Shown: piece by piece, positions 1 through 10,386 of the stretch
How positions within the stretch are numbered: the first letter of the stretch is position 1
Layout: each line of letters begins with the position of its first letter
Assembly: GCA_950022655.1 (NCBI GenBank)
Contig: OX465592.1
Span: 3,464,623-3,528,622 of the forward strand
DNA length: 64,000 nucleotides
Direction of reading: 5' to 3'
From: Alentia gelatinosa
Taxonomy: Eukaryota; Annelida; Polychaeta; Phyllodocida; Polynoidae
The notes under the pieces: generated by a model
What the model was told of the DNA's origin: nothing
What the model saw: only the letters and a program-made list of their open reading frames with translations
Database searches by the model: none
Program-made: the position numbers and the translations under genes

Positions 1-49
1 AGTCAAACCTCTCTTTGAAATATAAAACTGTTTTATCCATAAGTATCTG

Positions 50-142
50 GAACGGGTCAAATTCTCCAATCGATTTCTCCAAAAAGGGTCGAGTTCTCCT
101 GACAACTACGGGTCAAGTTCGTTTCGGGTCAAGTTCTCCAGT
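50..142 (+). repeat. Degenerate CGGGTCAAGTTCTCC motif, four copies
   Basis: A CGGGTCAAGTTCTCC-like motif occurs at about 53, 87, 111 and 127 with small changes and uneven spacing. It lies in the intron just upstream of the Ro homeobox exon. No further meaning is visible. Confidence 0.5.
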
Positions 143-259
143 AACCTTCTGGAGCACCCTCAGCCCAGGACGTTGAATAATAACTCCCCCTGCATGATTT
201 AAACGAGGTTAATCACTGCGGATTAGTAATTAAACCTCTGTCTTATTTTTTATTTGCAG

Positions 260-373
260 GTTTGAACTGGCGGAGATGCTTAACCTGACAGAGACGCAAA
301 TAAAAATCTGGTTTCAAAACCGACGAGCGAAGGACAAACGGATCGAGAAGGCACAGATGGATCAACACATGAG
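260..373 (+). CDS. Ro: Rough (Ro) homeobox gene, internal exon (second half of homeodomain)
   Basis: DNA-binding homeodomain transcription factor, nuclear. A pyrimidine-rich acceptor (TTTATTTGCAG) precedes the exon and a GTGAGG donor follows at 374. The first base completes a split Arg codon (homeodomain residue 31). Then comes [18 protein letters not shown], with W48, F49, N51 and R53 of the recognition helix, then [12 protein letters not shown] and an AG left for the next exon. The AKDKRIEK tail with DQH just after the domain is the signature of Drosophila Rough and its orthologues; Hox and Gbx proteins have MKWKK or AKWKR here. Residues 1-30 and the N-terminus must lie upstream of the window. 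The exon joins in phase to 4827-4971. Family assignment is strong; orthology would need a tree. Confidence 0.9.
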
Positions 374-411
374 GTGAGGCTTGTTTACACTGTAATTAGT
401 TCATTATTACT

Positions 412-903
412 CACCTAATACGGAGTCTCTATACTAAGCCTATGGAGCCTACAGATCGCTATTATTACCCACCTAATACGGAGTCTCTATACTAAGCCTA
501 TGGAGCCTACAGATCGCTATTATTACCCACCTAATATGGAGTCTCCATACTAAGCCTATGGAGCCTACAGATCGCTATTATTACATACCTAATACAGAGT
601 CTCCATACTAAACCTATGGAGCCTGCAGATCGCTATTATTACCCACCGAATACGGAGTCTCCATACTAATCCTATGGAGCCTACAGATCGCTATTATTAC
701 CCACCTAATACGGAGTCTCCATGCTAAGCCTATGGAGCCTACAGATCGCTATTATTACCCACCTTATACAGAGTCTTCATGCTAATCCTATGGAGCCTAC
801 AGATCGCTATTATTACCCACCCAATACAGAGTCTCCATACTAAGCCTATGAAGCCTACAGATCGCTATTATTACCCACCTTATACAGAGTCTCCATACTA
901 TCG
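412..903. repeat. 58-bp minisatellite, ~8.5 units
   Basis: Units starting CACCTAATACGGAGTCTC recur every 58 bp (412, 470, 528 and on). Each unit holds a small inverted repeat, GTCTCCATA then TATGGAGCC. The same family reappears at 49.3-50.0 kb. A foldback element follows directly. Confidence 0.92.
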
Positions 904-989
904 CTCGGAGTATTGCGAAGTGTCAACTACAAGGACCCCTTAAGCAGGGTTTTACAGTACCAAGCTTGCCAGGAAAAGGTGGTTAATAA

Positions 990-1128
990 ATACGATATAG
1001 ACTTGTTTCAGATAAATAGTTGGATGCTCTACGGAGTTGCCTCTCCGCAATATCCTCACATGCATGTGCTCGGATATTACTATGCGGAGCATACGGCCGC
1101 TCGTATCTGAAACCAGTCAATAATGTGT
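990..1128. mobile_element. Foldback MITE, family A
   Basis: The left arm (ATATAGACTTGTTTCAGATA, then CGGAGTTG) and right arm (GCGGAGCATACGGCCGC, then TATCTGAAACCAGTCAATA) are inverted copies around a centre with CTCGGATATTACTATGCGG. Related copies are at 7070-7218, 21508-21661 and, more distantly, 25046-25200. Confidence 0.75.
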
Positions 1129-2069
1129 ATCTATCTGTTTCATTACACAAGAACTTAATCATTTGAGGTGTACATACTGTACATTATAGTTTTTTATATT
1201 CGGAATTGTACTTCCATTCAGTAAAGGGGCGCCCCTGAAAACCCCCCAAGACTATTGCTGGACTAAAAAACACGAGACTTCATCTACAAGGGAATCTTCA
1301 CAAGCAAGTGGAACTCTTTGTTTGTAGAGGTGTGATTGCCTTGTTAAATGAAAAAAAACCACTCCAATGCCATCAAATAGTTCACATGTTCTCATTCCAC
1401 CCAATTATCTCTAAATAAAAAAAAACGTCATAAAAAGAGCGCTAATTCAATGATATTGCCCTGCTGAACTTTTTGCGTAATGAATTTGCTAGTTATTTCA
1501 AAAAGAGAGAATTAACTTTTTTCCCGATCTTAATTCTCGTTTTCCGTGCCGCATTGGGCCATCATCAAGACGCAAAAAATGGTTTTAGACCTGGTAACCT
1601 GAGATCTGTGGCTGATTTTCCCTCCGTCCGCCGCCCGCACACCGTTCCCACTGAGCAACATCGTTTGTTCCTCGTTCCTCTAACGGTCCGCCATTATAAT
1701 GTGAATCATCTTCCAAACTTTTTTCTGCGGCCCTGCTATCTGCGCTTGTACCTGGTGAACCACGCGGCAGGCTTACTCTCGCTGGTACCATAAAGATACA
1801 TATTCGTGTATTACATGAGCCCCTATTATCGCTCAGGACATCGCACGGGCCGGGGGGGGGGGGGGAGGTGGGGGCTGTTCCTTTGAGAAGTTCGCATCTC
1901 GCCAATTAGCGATCTGGTCTTAGTCTGGATGAACGACTTGATCGTCTAAAAACATGCGAGGTACATGAATCTACACAATAATATACACACTTAGTGCCGA
2001 ACGTTCAGTCTAGGTGTGCATGGCTGTACCTATTACTATCTGCGTACTAACAGATTCCCATATACTTAA

Positions 2070-2268
2070 TACAGCCAGAGGGATACAAGAAAAAAGGGGA
2101 GTACATTTTTGTGTATATATAAAACCAACTCATTAAAATATATTTACATATACACGGGTATCATGCTAACCACGGATAGACGTCATATCTTCTCTACAAT
2201 TAAGGAAAAACTCACCTTTATATTTAACACAGCCAGAAGGGTACAAGAAAAAAGGGGGAGTACATTTT

Positions 2269-2316
<48 letters not shown>

Positions 2317-2480
2317 AAAATGTACTCCCCCTATATATATATATATATATACATATATAACCAACTCATGGTTGGTTATATATACATATATAACCAACTC
2401 ATCCAAATTTACATATATACGGGTACAATGCTAACCACGGATAGACGTCATATCTTCTGTACAATTAAGGAAAAATCAAC
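2070..2480. repeat. Direct duplication with (TA)n hairpin
   Basis: The block beginning CAGCCAGA and ending with CATATCTTCT plus AATTAAGGAAAAA occurs at about 2070-2215 and again at 2229-2475. The second copy holds a (TA)n tract near 2270-2312, flanked by inverted GGGGAGTACATTTTTG and CAAAAATGTACTCCCC, so it can fold into a long hairpin. Confidence 0.8.
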
Positions 2481-2514
2481 CTCGTTACAGATCCCTTTCC
2501 CTTTAACCATTTAG

Positions 2515-2755
2515 CTGTGATGCCTGGAGGCATTCCCTGGTAAAGTAGAGTATGATGCCTGGAGGCATTCCCGGGTATAGTACGCTGTGATACCTGTAGG
2601 CATTCCCTGGTATAGTAGAGTATGATGCCTGGAGGCATTCCCGGGTATAGTACGCTGTGATGCCTGGAGGCTTTCCCGGACTTAGTATGCTATGTTGCCT
2701 GGAGGGATTCCTGGGTATAGTAGACTATGTTGCCTCTAGGCATTCCCGGGCATGG
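2515..2755. repeat. 35-bp minisatellite, ~7 units
   Basis: TGCCTGGAGGCATTCC repeats at a 35-bp period (2521, 2556 and on). The period and the CCTGGAGGCAT core match the large array at 52.5-53.9 kb, so both belong to one family. Confidence 0.88.
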
Positions 2756-3012
2756 TAAGTGGTATTCTGCACACGGTTCTCACTATGCTCTATAGGAGAA
2801 GAATTCTTAACGAACTAGGCTTAGACCCTTGAGAATCCACTGGCACACAGTATTCCCGCTAGGTGGCATCATTGAGATTATAGGAATTTTTGGGTTGCAT
2901 TGATGTACGTCTTTAGCAGGGGAGGCAGGTCAGTGGATTCTCAAGGCTCTAAGCCTAATTCGTTAAGAATTCTTCTCCTATAGAGCATAGTGAGAGTATA
3001 GAATACCACTTA
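2756..3012. mobile_element. TIR MITE (TAAGTGGTATTCT ends)
   Basis: Ends TAAGTGGTATTCT and AGAATACCACTTA are inverted. The homology continues inward through the GTTCTCACTATGCTCTATAG and GAAGAATTCTTAACGAA arms to a unique middle with CCCGCTAGGTGGCATCA. A second copy, inner part inverted, is at 43527-43745. No coding capacity. Confidence 0.85.
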
Positions 3013-3084
3013 AAGAGTGTGAGATCTTATGAGAGGGGTGGTATTTCAGGGTGTGTATTTGATGCTTTGTAGCGTTAAATGTGT

Positions 3085-3467
3085 AAAGTCTAATGCCCAT
3101 CTACCGATTTTGGAACATTGATGTACCTTTGTCAGCGCCAAAAGGAACAGTACTTTGTCTCAGGTGAGGCATCCTAACAGAGTCCGCCCTAGTTGGTAGA
3201 TGTGAGACAGCTAAGCAAGGGTGAGCCAACAGTTAGTGAAAGACCCCCCTTGAGATGTTCTTTTGTTGCCAATGAGTTGTCGGTCGATGTTCCTGAATCG
3301 CTCTCCAAAACTTAATCAACATGTTGACAAATCCAGTCGGCGACAATGGAACATTGGAAATACCCCCTGCCGGTCGAGCAATGGGTTACATAATTTGCCT
3401 TCGACAAGTTCACCGACAACTATACGATTCGTTCAACCCTGAATCAGTAGATGTGCATTGGACTTAA
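3085..3467. mobile_element. TIR MITE (AAGTCYAATGC ends)
   Basis: Terminal inverted repeats of about 24 bp: AAGTCTAATGCCCATCTACC at the left, and its degenerate inverse ending TGCATTGGACTT at the right. A second copy lies inverted at 31777-32140, with matching interior (TCAGGAACATTGACC, TCGCCTAAGACAAA). Non-coding. Confidence 0.82.
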
Positions 3468-3719
3468 GAAAAATTCAACAAAAAACAAAGCAGAGTTTGC
3501 GAAGTGTCTATGTGATGAACGGGGTTTAGCGAAACACTTCAATCTCCCACCGCTTTACGACCACGAGTTAACGGAATGATTCTCCGTGGATTAATCGGCG
3601 TTTATACGATTATTCTATTCCCATTTTCTGCCCCCTCCCCCACCCGGTCCCTCCCTGCCCCCTCCCCTCCCCCCTGACGCTATCATGCACGCAGTTTCCG
3701 CAATCAAACTAACGATTTC

Positions 3720-3948
3720 CCCAGGTGCCCGACACCGGAAGTGCTGCGTCATCGTGGCTCTGGTGCGCGTGCGCGGTCGAGGTATATATGTACGACCGGA
3801 AGTAATCGCCTGCGCCTGCGTACTTCCTTCCGAGCCTCTCTTTTTGGAGTTTGTGAGGGTGAGGTGTGTGCTCCGCTCTTAGATGGGGAGAAAATGTGCC
3901 AAGAAAAAAAAAGTTGACATCGGGGAACCTAAAATGATTGTTTATTGA
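3720..3948 (+). promoter_or_regulatory. ETS/NRF1-rich promoter-like block with a 21-codon ORF
   Basis: Inside the Ro intron, ACCGGAAGT occurs at 3734 and 3795 (ETS sites), TGCGCGTGCGC at 3764 and GCCTGCGCCTGCG at 3808 (NRF1-like), with ACTTCC at 3822. This mix is typical of TATA-less CpG promoters. An ATG at 3883 opens MGRKCAKKKKVDIGEPKMIV and one more residue before a TGA at 3946. The basic start is protein-like but far too short to name. It could be a first exon, an upstream ORF or chance. Confidence 0.4.
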
Positions 3949-4100
3949 ACATTTAATATCGGCAACATGTAGGATATCGGTATATGATTCATATATTTGT
4001 TTTGTGTTGATTAGTTTAAAGTTTTGTTAAGTGTGCTTGATTGACTCAGCCATGATTTTTTTTTGTAATCGAAGGATTCCATACACGGCATTGATATTAG

Positions 4101-4460
4101 ATGACTAGATATGTGGCGACTGTAGATCGTCAAGTCAATAGGCGTCAGGTGGTGGCAATGTCCACCACAAAAGTCGTCGAGCTCAGAATATCCTTGAGCG
4201 TTTACATTGACGACAAAGGATCGCCACCACTTAGACAACTATTTCAAACCGGCTTGAGCGTGTTCAAGTCTTGCGAGGTGGTGCTTTATCTGCGTTTATA
4301 GACTTTTACAACTGAAAGTCGTCAGGTTCAAGAATCGCTACCTATAATCGTCTAGAGTAAACGCCGGGTAAGATGACATTATAAGTGGCGACTGTAGATT
4401 GTAAAGTCAGTAGTCGTCAGTTGGTGGCAATGTCCACTGCAAAAGTCTTCAACCTGAAGC
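4101..4460. repeat. 272-bp-spaced direct repeat
   Basis: GTGGCGACTGTAGATCGTCA and the following GTCAGGTGGTGGCAATGTCCA appear at 4113 and again, diverged, at 4385. This is part of an unclassified repeat with no coding signal. Confidence 0.7.
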
Positions 4461-4621
4461 GTTTACCAGGGACCTGTTTCACTAGTTTCGTGACATGTCT
4501 AGATGGTGTCTAGATGGTGTGTCCGGTTTCATAAGAACTAGACATTAGACTTCGTTTTGTCTGTTCTTGCTTGCACTGTTGGTGCCGCTTTTTATGTCTG
4601 TCTAACACTTTTATCACGAAA

Positions 4622-4782
4622 CTAGACTCAGGCAGTTAGAGAAATGGCAAGTTGATTGGGTGCAGGTTGGTTACAGAAAACTATCCATAGGCTAAATCTA
4701 ACTCAAAGCTATTAATTGTTATTCATTTATAATTGCACGCTTATTCATCTGTGATGAACATACTTTTTGCTCCTAGTTCTTC
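4622..4782. repeat. Solo arm fragment of the 28.65-30.33 kb TIR element
   Basis: The segment from ACTCAGGCAGTTAGAGAAATG to TTTGCTCCTAGTTC matches the inner part of both arms of the large inverted-repeat element (28945-29083 and the inverse at 29797-29950). It ends 45 bp before the last Ro exon. Confidence 0.75.
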
Positions 4783-4826
4783 GCGGTATGTCATCCTTAC
4801 TTACCTGTGTACTTGGTGTTTTCCAG

Positions 4827-4971
4827 GGCGCTCGGACTGGCCAACACAACCTCTGCCTACCCCATGAGTACCACCTACACCGCGGGCTTCTACGGCAGTT
4901 GTTACTACCGACCCCCTACCTCCTCCGCCAACCCATCCACCTTCACCCCGCACCCCTACCAGCTCGTCTGA
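4827..4971 (+). CDS. Ro: Rough (Ro) homeobox gene, last coding exon
   Basis: The acceptor GGTGTTTTCCAG precedes it. Base 4827 completes the Arg codon left open by the exon ending at 373, then 47 codons run to TGA at 4969-4971. The encoded C-terminus starts RALGLANTTSAYPMSTTYT and is rich in Tyr, Thr, Ser and Pro (FYGSCYYRPPTSS, HPYQLV at the end), with no second domain. A short Ser/Thr/Pro tail is usual for this gene class. In-phase joining, clean splice signals and a sensible composition make the exon call firm. An ORF from an ATG at 4767 runs through the same bases in another frame and is a shadow. Confidence 0.85.
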
Positions 4972-5021
4972 GGTCAAGGTCGAGGTCAAACCAAGGTCAA
5001 ACCAAGGTCAAACCAAGGTCA
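4971..5021 (+). promoter_or_regulatory. Tandem AGGTCA array with three DR5 steps
   Basis: AGGTCA half-sites lie at 4971, 4983, 4994, 5005 and 5016, plus AGGTCG at 4977. The last four are separated by the 5-bp spacer AACCA each time, i.e. perfect DR5, the classical RAR/RXR arrangement. The first overlaps the Ro stop codon. It may be only an 11-bp minisatellite; binding is inferred. Confidence 0.5.
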
Positions 5022-5291
5022 AACCCTCTAATTTGTAAATAGTCTCATGTACATCGTCGACCTAAACCAATGTCAATATTTTGTTATATTTTTCTTTTTC
5101 TTATATTTTTCTTTTTTTTTCAATCAAAAAAAAGAAAGGATATATCACAATCATCCCTATTCAGATGCTCTTCCTTGTACCAGTCCAGCAAGTGCACAGA
5201 GGAAGTACATGCATAGAGGTTAGTTACTGAAGAAATGTCAGCCACAAGGACAATTACACATAGAAAACAGCTTGTTCAAGTCATTCCTCAT

Positions 5292-5345
5292 TTAACCCTT
5301 TCCAGTGGAATACCTGGAGGCATCTTCCTGCTGTTAAAGGGTTAA
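5292..5345. mobile_element. Minimal TTAACCCTTT-ended MITE with one 35-bp-family unit
   Basis: TTAACCCTTT and AAAGGGTTAA form inverted ends around TACCTGGAGGCATC. The 56795-57131 element is a fuller copy. It ties the 35-bp minisatellites to a transposable element. Confidence 0.6.
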
Positions 5346-5452
5346 GTTATATAATTTCCATAAGTCATATGGCTCCATATATTGTTCTTATTCTGATGAC
5401 TTCATATTATCAATAGTTCTCTTGTTTCATTAATCACAGCTGTAAAGAAAAA

Positions 5453-5458
5453 AATAAA
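5453..5458 (+). terminator. Ro: Candidate poly(A) signal for Ro
   Basis: This AATAAA lies 482 bp after the stop codon, in AT-rich DNA. I saw no earlier canonical signal. A distal or variant signal cannot be excluded. Confidence 0.4.
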
Positions 5459-5782
5459 CAAGCACATACAGATTCATTTATCATTCACAAGAGAATCCTG
5501 ATTACACTGATATTGTGCTAGGTGATATCATAAAGGACTGATTCTGGCATTCTGTAGCTTAAATTAAGCAATCGTCGGTGTTTTTTATACAATAATGGCA
5601 GAAATCTAGATGATTATTATGAAATGTTTGATCACCAATACTGTCACAACTACACCTGCCAGTAAAGATACCGAAAGAGATGATTCAACACGAAACTAAA
5701 TAATGTATCCATTCTCAGTTCCGGCAACCAAAGCATCCAAAAAAATCGTCAGCTATAAATATTCCGTATAGTGTTGATATAC

Positions 5783-6067
5783 GAATTTATCCTACCCATC
5801 ATATTAATCTCCATAGACTTAATATGGTGTGACTGTATGCCACGGTTATGTCATAAGATATTTATATGCCACAGTTGACATATGAAGTTAAAAACATATG
5901 ACGGAGTAGGATAAAATCTAAACATCACTCAATTTTATATAATTGTTTACATGGCATTCATTGTCTTCTGCTACAGATATCACTCAGCTCCGCTTCGTGA
6001 TATTATTTCGCGAAGACAACTCACGCCACATAAACAATCATACGAAATTTCGTGACGTTTCCTGATA
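5783..6067. mobile_element. Non-autonomous element, TATCCTACCC family, subtype 2
   Basis: The segment from TTATCCTACCC through CATATGACGGAGTAGGATAAA to the CTTCGTGATATTATTTCGCG hairpin matches 44035-44312 in inverse orientation. Subtype 1 copies are at 36.6, 38.5 and 43.1 kb. Confidence 0.75.
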
Positions 6068-6534
6068 TTACTGTGATTTTAATTTTGATATCCGACTTTG
6101 TGTAAATGTTAGTATACAGAGGCATTCTTTTATAGCTTCCATATCGCAAATGAACAAGTCAGAGCAGAATCCTGGCTGAACTTTGTGAAAGGGGTGTTGG
6201 TTGAAGGTGATGGGTATAGAGAAAGAGGGGGTGTAAAGGGGAGAGGCAGCTGGTTGAGAAATGTCTCTAAGTAGGTCAAATATCAATATTACAGTCACGT
6301 GACGAATCGATCACGTGACAGGTGAAGCAGCACCATCTGACGGATCAACCACAGACTAATTTATCCCCAGTCTATTGTTCTATCAAGGTGATGGATTTTG
6401 ATCTATGTTTATCATATGTTCTCATCATGAAAAATGAAAATGTAAAAATGGTGTAAATTAATGTAAGATAGTGAATTGTCAAAAGGGTTTGGCTTAAGAT
6501 GTTGTGCAGCTTGGAAGTCCAAGTGCATCTAGAT

Positions 6535-7312
6535 GAAGCCTGTTTCCATTGGCTGACGAAAACGGCGAAGATTTTTTGAGTTACCCAGAAAATCTCTCAG
6601 TGTCAATTTATCATTGAGGGTGCATTGTATGCACTGTTTCTATTGTATTTTCCGGGTTCACACAGATTTAATTGGCATTATTATTTAATCTATGCTAAAC
6701 TAATAGCTGAGCAATCGCTGAAAGTATCTTTTCTATTCACTGGCCTGGTGTCGAAATAACAAATACATCTAAAGGCCTCTTTCCATTGGCCGACAAAAAC
6801 GGTGTAGATTTTCTGTGTTCTCCTAATAGCCTATTTACATTTGACGTCAGCAGTGCTAAAGGTCCGTCAGTGTTTCCTGACTGTAGATCGGTGACGGCTA
6901 ATGGGAATAGGTTATTAGGAGAACACAATCTATTATCCACCGAATACAAAGAGTCCATAGAAAACACATAGGGAGTTTGTATGGACATACCCGGCGCATA
7001 CGGATATGTTGTATGCTCCGGGTGGCGCATACGAAAAAATAGTGCGTACGAAGAAATAGTGCATAACTAAAACGACTGGTTTCAGATAAAAGCAGTTGTA
7101 TACTCCTCGGAGTTGACTCTGCGCAATATCCTCGCATACGCTCGGATATGACTACGCGTCAACTCCTCGGAGCATACGGCCGCTTGTATCTGAAACCAGT
7201 CAATATTGTGTATATATCCACACCGTTTTTGTCGGTCAATGGAAACGGGCCTTATCGGTGTTTCCCAACTGCATATCGGTGCCGAATAGTCGGCCAATGG
7301 AAACGGGCTTAT
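6535..7312. mobile_element. Cluster of GGCCCGTTTCCATTGGC MITE pieces with a nested foldback
   Basis: The terminal motif TTTCCATTGGCYGACRAAAA occurs at 6544 and 6780, and its inverse near 7230 and 7290. The 6780-6945 piece has an inner inverted pair (TCTCCTAATAGCCTATTTAC against ATGGGAATAGGTTATTAGGA). A hairpin unit (TTATCCACCGAATACAAAG) then leads into the foldback at 7070. The region is a mosaic of insertions. Confidence 0.7.
7070..7218. mobile_element. Foldback MITE, family A
   Basis: Arms ACGACTGGTTTCAGATAAAA and TATCTGAAACCAGTCAATAT surround the shared core (GCGCAATATCCTCGC against CGCTCGGATATGACTACGC). The unit upstream of it (6945-7060) matches the 21.0-21.4 kb array unit. Confidence 0.8.
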
Positions 7313-7589
7313 CTGAAAATTCATGTTTCATTATTTATCGACTATCCAGCCGTTTCATCTTTTGATTATCCAATGAATAATCGATGAAGAAAAACTAAAA
7401 TCATTATTTATAGGTTTGTAATACTGAGAGTAGGTTTTATACTTTGTTTATGGTGTATTCAGTATAATCTTAAAGGCAATACCTCAAAGGATAGTGGTCT
7501 CACAACTAGCAAGCTTGCTACTTCTACTTAAGAAATCTAAGATAAATATGTCGTATCTCTCATATTTAACTGTACATTTTAAATTGGCT

Positions 7590-7850
7590 TGGGGGCCATC
7601 CAAAAAGTACATACGCAGAAATTCCAAAGTTTTGAACACCCCCTCCCATCCCCACTCCCAATCTTGTATGCAATAGAACAGAGAAGGAGCATACGCGAAA
7701 TTTCCAAATTTTGTACCACCACCCCACCCCACCCCTCCAGATCTTGTATGTAATAGAACAAAGAAGGAGCATACACGAAATTTCCGAATTTTTACCCCAC
7801 CCCCCTCACCCCCACCAATGCGTACGTACTTTATGGATGGCCCCTTAACA
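7590..7850. mobile_element. GGGCCATCCATAAAGTA MITE, tandem-like
   Basis: The ends GGGGGCCATCCAAAAAGTAC and ACTTTATGGATGGCCCC are inverted. The interior repeats GAAATTTCCAAATTTTG plus a C-rich stretch about every 80 bp (three units). Confidence 0.7.
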
Positions 7851-8369
7851 GACAAGGCATATTTTTGTTGCAATAGTTACTCCTCCAATGAATATGTAGA
7901 AGAATGAGTTAATTGAACGATGTCCATTGTACAGGTCATTCTATTGAGGCCTGTGACCTGACACAGTCATAAATAAACATTGTATAAATGTATAAATGGT
8001 GCTACTAGCAAAGAAACTGTAACATGTAGATAAAATGTCGTTTAAAATGGTACATGGTCCACAACATATGATTGAATTAATGTAACTTAATATAACTATA
8101 CGCTCGTGTATTACCACGCGTCAACTTCAATCATGACGAAAGTGCATTTTCGCACCTCGCTCAGAGAAATACTTGTTTATAGGGGATCATTGAGTGTAGA
8201 TTTATTGAGTGACCTTGTCAGGGTCGACTTTGAGGATTATTGTACATATATGTGTGAATGTAAAGGTAAATATTATTCATGTATAAAATGTAACTTTCTA
8301 CACCCACACCCAAGTCCTTCCTGAATCATGAGCAATAAATTCTTCTACGTGAAAGTGAAATAATTGTGT

Positions 8370-8920
8370 CCACTTCAATGAAACAAAAAATTTTTCCCGG
8401 TAAATCGGCGAAATCCCGATTTTCCGGATGGGAGAAGTTTTTTCTACGTGAAAATCGGTATTTAATTTTCATCAAAGGGGTCGTTCATAAAGTACTCAGA
8501 TTTTCAGAAACTTTGGACCCCAGTCCCTGCCCAGTATTGTACCAATAGAAAAAAAAAATTGGGAACTCCCCCTCCTCCACCCCCTCAATGCGTATGCACT
8601 TTATGGATGGCCCAAAAAAACGAAATAATGAACGACTGCTTATGAAACGAAAATCAATATTTTTTCTGGGAAAATCGGCGAAATCGGGGGTCCCGATTTT
8701 CCGGATGGGAGAAGTTTTTTCCACATGAAAATCAGTATTTTTGATTTTCATCAAAGGGGTCATTTATAAAGTATGTACTCAGAATTTCAGAAATTTTTTA
8801 CCCCCACCCCGCTCAATATTGCACGCAAAAGAAAAAAAAGAAGGAGCATACGCAAAATTTCCAAAATTTGGGACCCCCCTACCCTTCAGTGTATACATAC
8901 TTTATGGATGGCCCCCAAAT
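8370..8920. mobile_element. Two tandem copies of a ~275-bp module with GGGCCATCC MITE
   Basis: A block with CCCGATTTTCCGGATGGGAG, ATTTTCATCAAAGGGGTC and CATAAAGTA, ending ACTTTATGGATGGCCC, occurs at about 8370-8640 and 8645-8920. The right end of a further copy is at 55640-55775. Confidence 0.75.
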
Positions 8921-9124
8921 CGAAACAATGAACCAACAATAATTTGTGCCGTTATTTCAAGATGAAATTTTATAAAAAAAAATAAATAAAAAAAGGAACT
9001 TGGCTTGATACACCTAGACACCGTAGTGATGTAAAAACAAAACAAAGAATAGCTAACAAAGAAATGGATTTTGTAACTTATAAAAGAATAGTTACTGTAG
9101 AAGTTTGTTAGTTCTATAGTTAAA

Positions 9125-9245
9125 GGCATATCCTACAATTCGCAGTGGCGCCACCTGGTATTTTTGAATATTCACAATTATCAATTAAAATTGGTTCCTT
9201 GTGATAATGTAGTACCTACTGCGCAAAATTCAAAGTTTTTTTCTA
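9125..9245. mobile_element. GGCGCCACCTGG-bearing MITE fragment
   Basis: It begins AAAGGCATATCC, then CAGTGGCGCCACCTGGT and an AT-rich body with CAATTATCAATTAAAA. A related copy is at 50140-50230. The AAAGGCATATC start is shared with the 54.8 kb MITE and a fragment at 27065. Confidence 0.55.
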
Positions 9246-9269
9246 ATTTGACCTAACCTAATATGAAAT

Positions 9270-9390
9270 AACTATTTAAGACTAAAGAAGAAACCCACAA
9301 GTTTTGGTAAAATCATAGTTCTCCACGAGTTTAATGCGGAGTGATATGAACGAGGCGAAGCCGAGTCAATATCGCGTAGTAATCAACCGA
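9270..9390. mobile_element. Foldback fragment with GAGGCGAAGCCGAG loop
   Basis: GAGTTTAATGCGGAGTGATA, then GAACGAGGCGAAGCCGAGTC. An inverse relative lies at 54600-54760 (CGGCTGTCGCCTTGTTCATA, then CACTCCGCATCAAACTCG). Confidence 0.6.
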
Positions 9391-9883
9391 TGAAGAATGA
9401 CAATAATGTACCACCGACCTTTCACAAGAAGAACTTCCGTCCGATTTTTGTAGAGCGTGAGAATTATCGGTTGGGTTTCAGTCGGCAGGCGGAAACGCCG
9501 CATCAGTCTACAAGTACCCCACGGCAGGCCTGTCGGGAGTGGGAGAGTCGGATGACAGTCGGCCGGACGAACGTGGACAACAGACTGTTCAGATCATTAA
9601 ATCGGTGCACAGATTTATGACCGAGTTTTCACCTGCAAATGAAAATTGCACCCGTGAAATATCGGAAAGAGAATCGTCGGTACCGATAATCGGTGAAAAA
9701 GCCTGTTTTTATTGGCCGACAATAACGGTGGATATTTATAAAGTCTGGAGTTGGTGCCACCGACTGTATGTGAGTATCAGTTTAATAGTGAGGGTGCATT
9801 GTAGGTAATATTCTACCATATTTTACAGCTACACACAAGCCATGAACAAATAAAACACCATTTGGTTATCACTATATCCGATT

Positions 9884-9986
9884 TATAATAATGATGATAA
9901 TAATAAAATCAGTAATAATAAAAAATAATAATGGTATAATAATAATATTAATAATAATAATAATAACAATAACAATAACAATGATA

Positions 9987-10017
<31 letters not shown>

Positions 10018-10068
10018 TAACAATAATAATAATAACAATAATAATAATGATGATGATAATAATAATGC
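9884..10068. repeat. (AAT/GAT)n microsatellite
   Basis: About 185 bp of AAT, AAC and GAT triplets. The open frames over it (poly-Ile or poly-Met) are artefacts of the simple repeat. Confidence 0.95.
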
Positions 10069-10386
10069 TTATCAAAATCTCAAACAATATGGTATGCTTT
10101 TTTAAAGTTAGCAGATTCCAAAACATTTGTACTGAAATGAGCAAAGGCCATACGAGGTACTTTCCAATAAAGAATGCATGGTGGTTTCAAATTTAGAATA
10201 ACACTCGAAATGCCTTAACCATTGCATGCATATTCTAATTCATAGTATCCGGCCTGAAATGATATAAAATCTGTCAGATACCATAACTGTGGTATACCGA
10301 TTCAAATACTCTACCAACTCGGTGAGAATTTCCGACCAAAATATCTCTGAACAGATTCCATTCAGTAACAATGCCTCTATCTAATA

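Larger units (their letters stand above)
374..4826 (+). other. Ro intron (4.45 kb) packed with repeats
   Basis: GT at 374 and AG at 4825-4826 bound an intron with matching phase on both sides (AG then G completes Arg). It contains a 58-bp array, a foldback element, duplicated TA-rich DNA, a 35-bp array, two TIR elements, an ETS/NRF1-rich block and a 272-bp direct duplication, each listed separately. About 1130-2070 holds only low-complexity runs, a G12 run near 1854 and one TGRGCGATAAT-type motif at 1821-1836. Confidence 0.85.

Noticed and set aside
4767..5042. 91-codon + frame over the last Ro exon
   Set aside because: Wrong frame. The splice-phase-consistent frame gives a sensible Ro tail and stops at 4969.
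7484..7873. 129-codon - strand frame
   Set aside because: It is read through three diverged units of a MITE.
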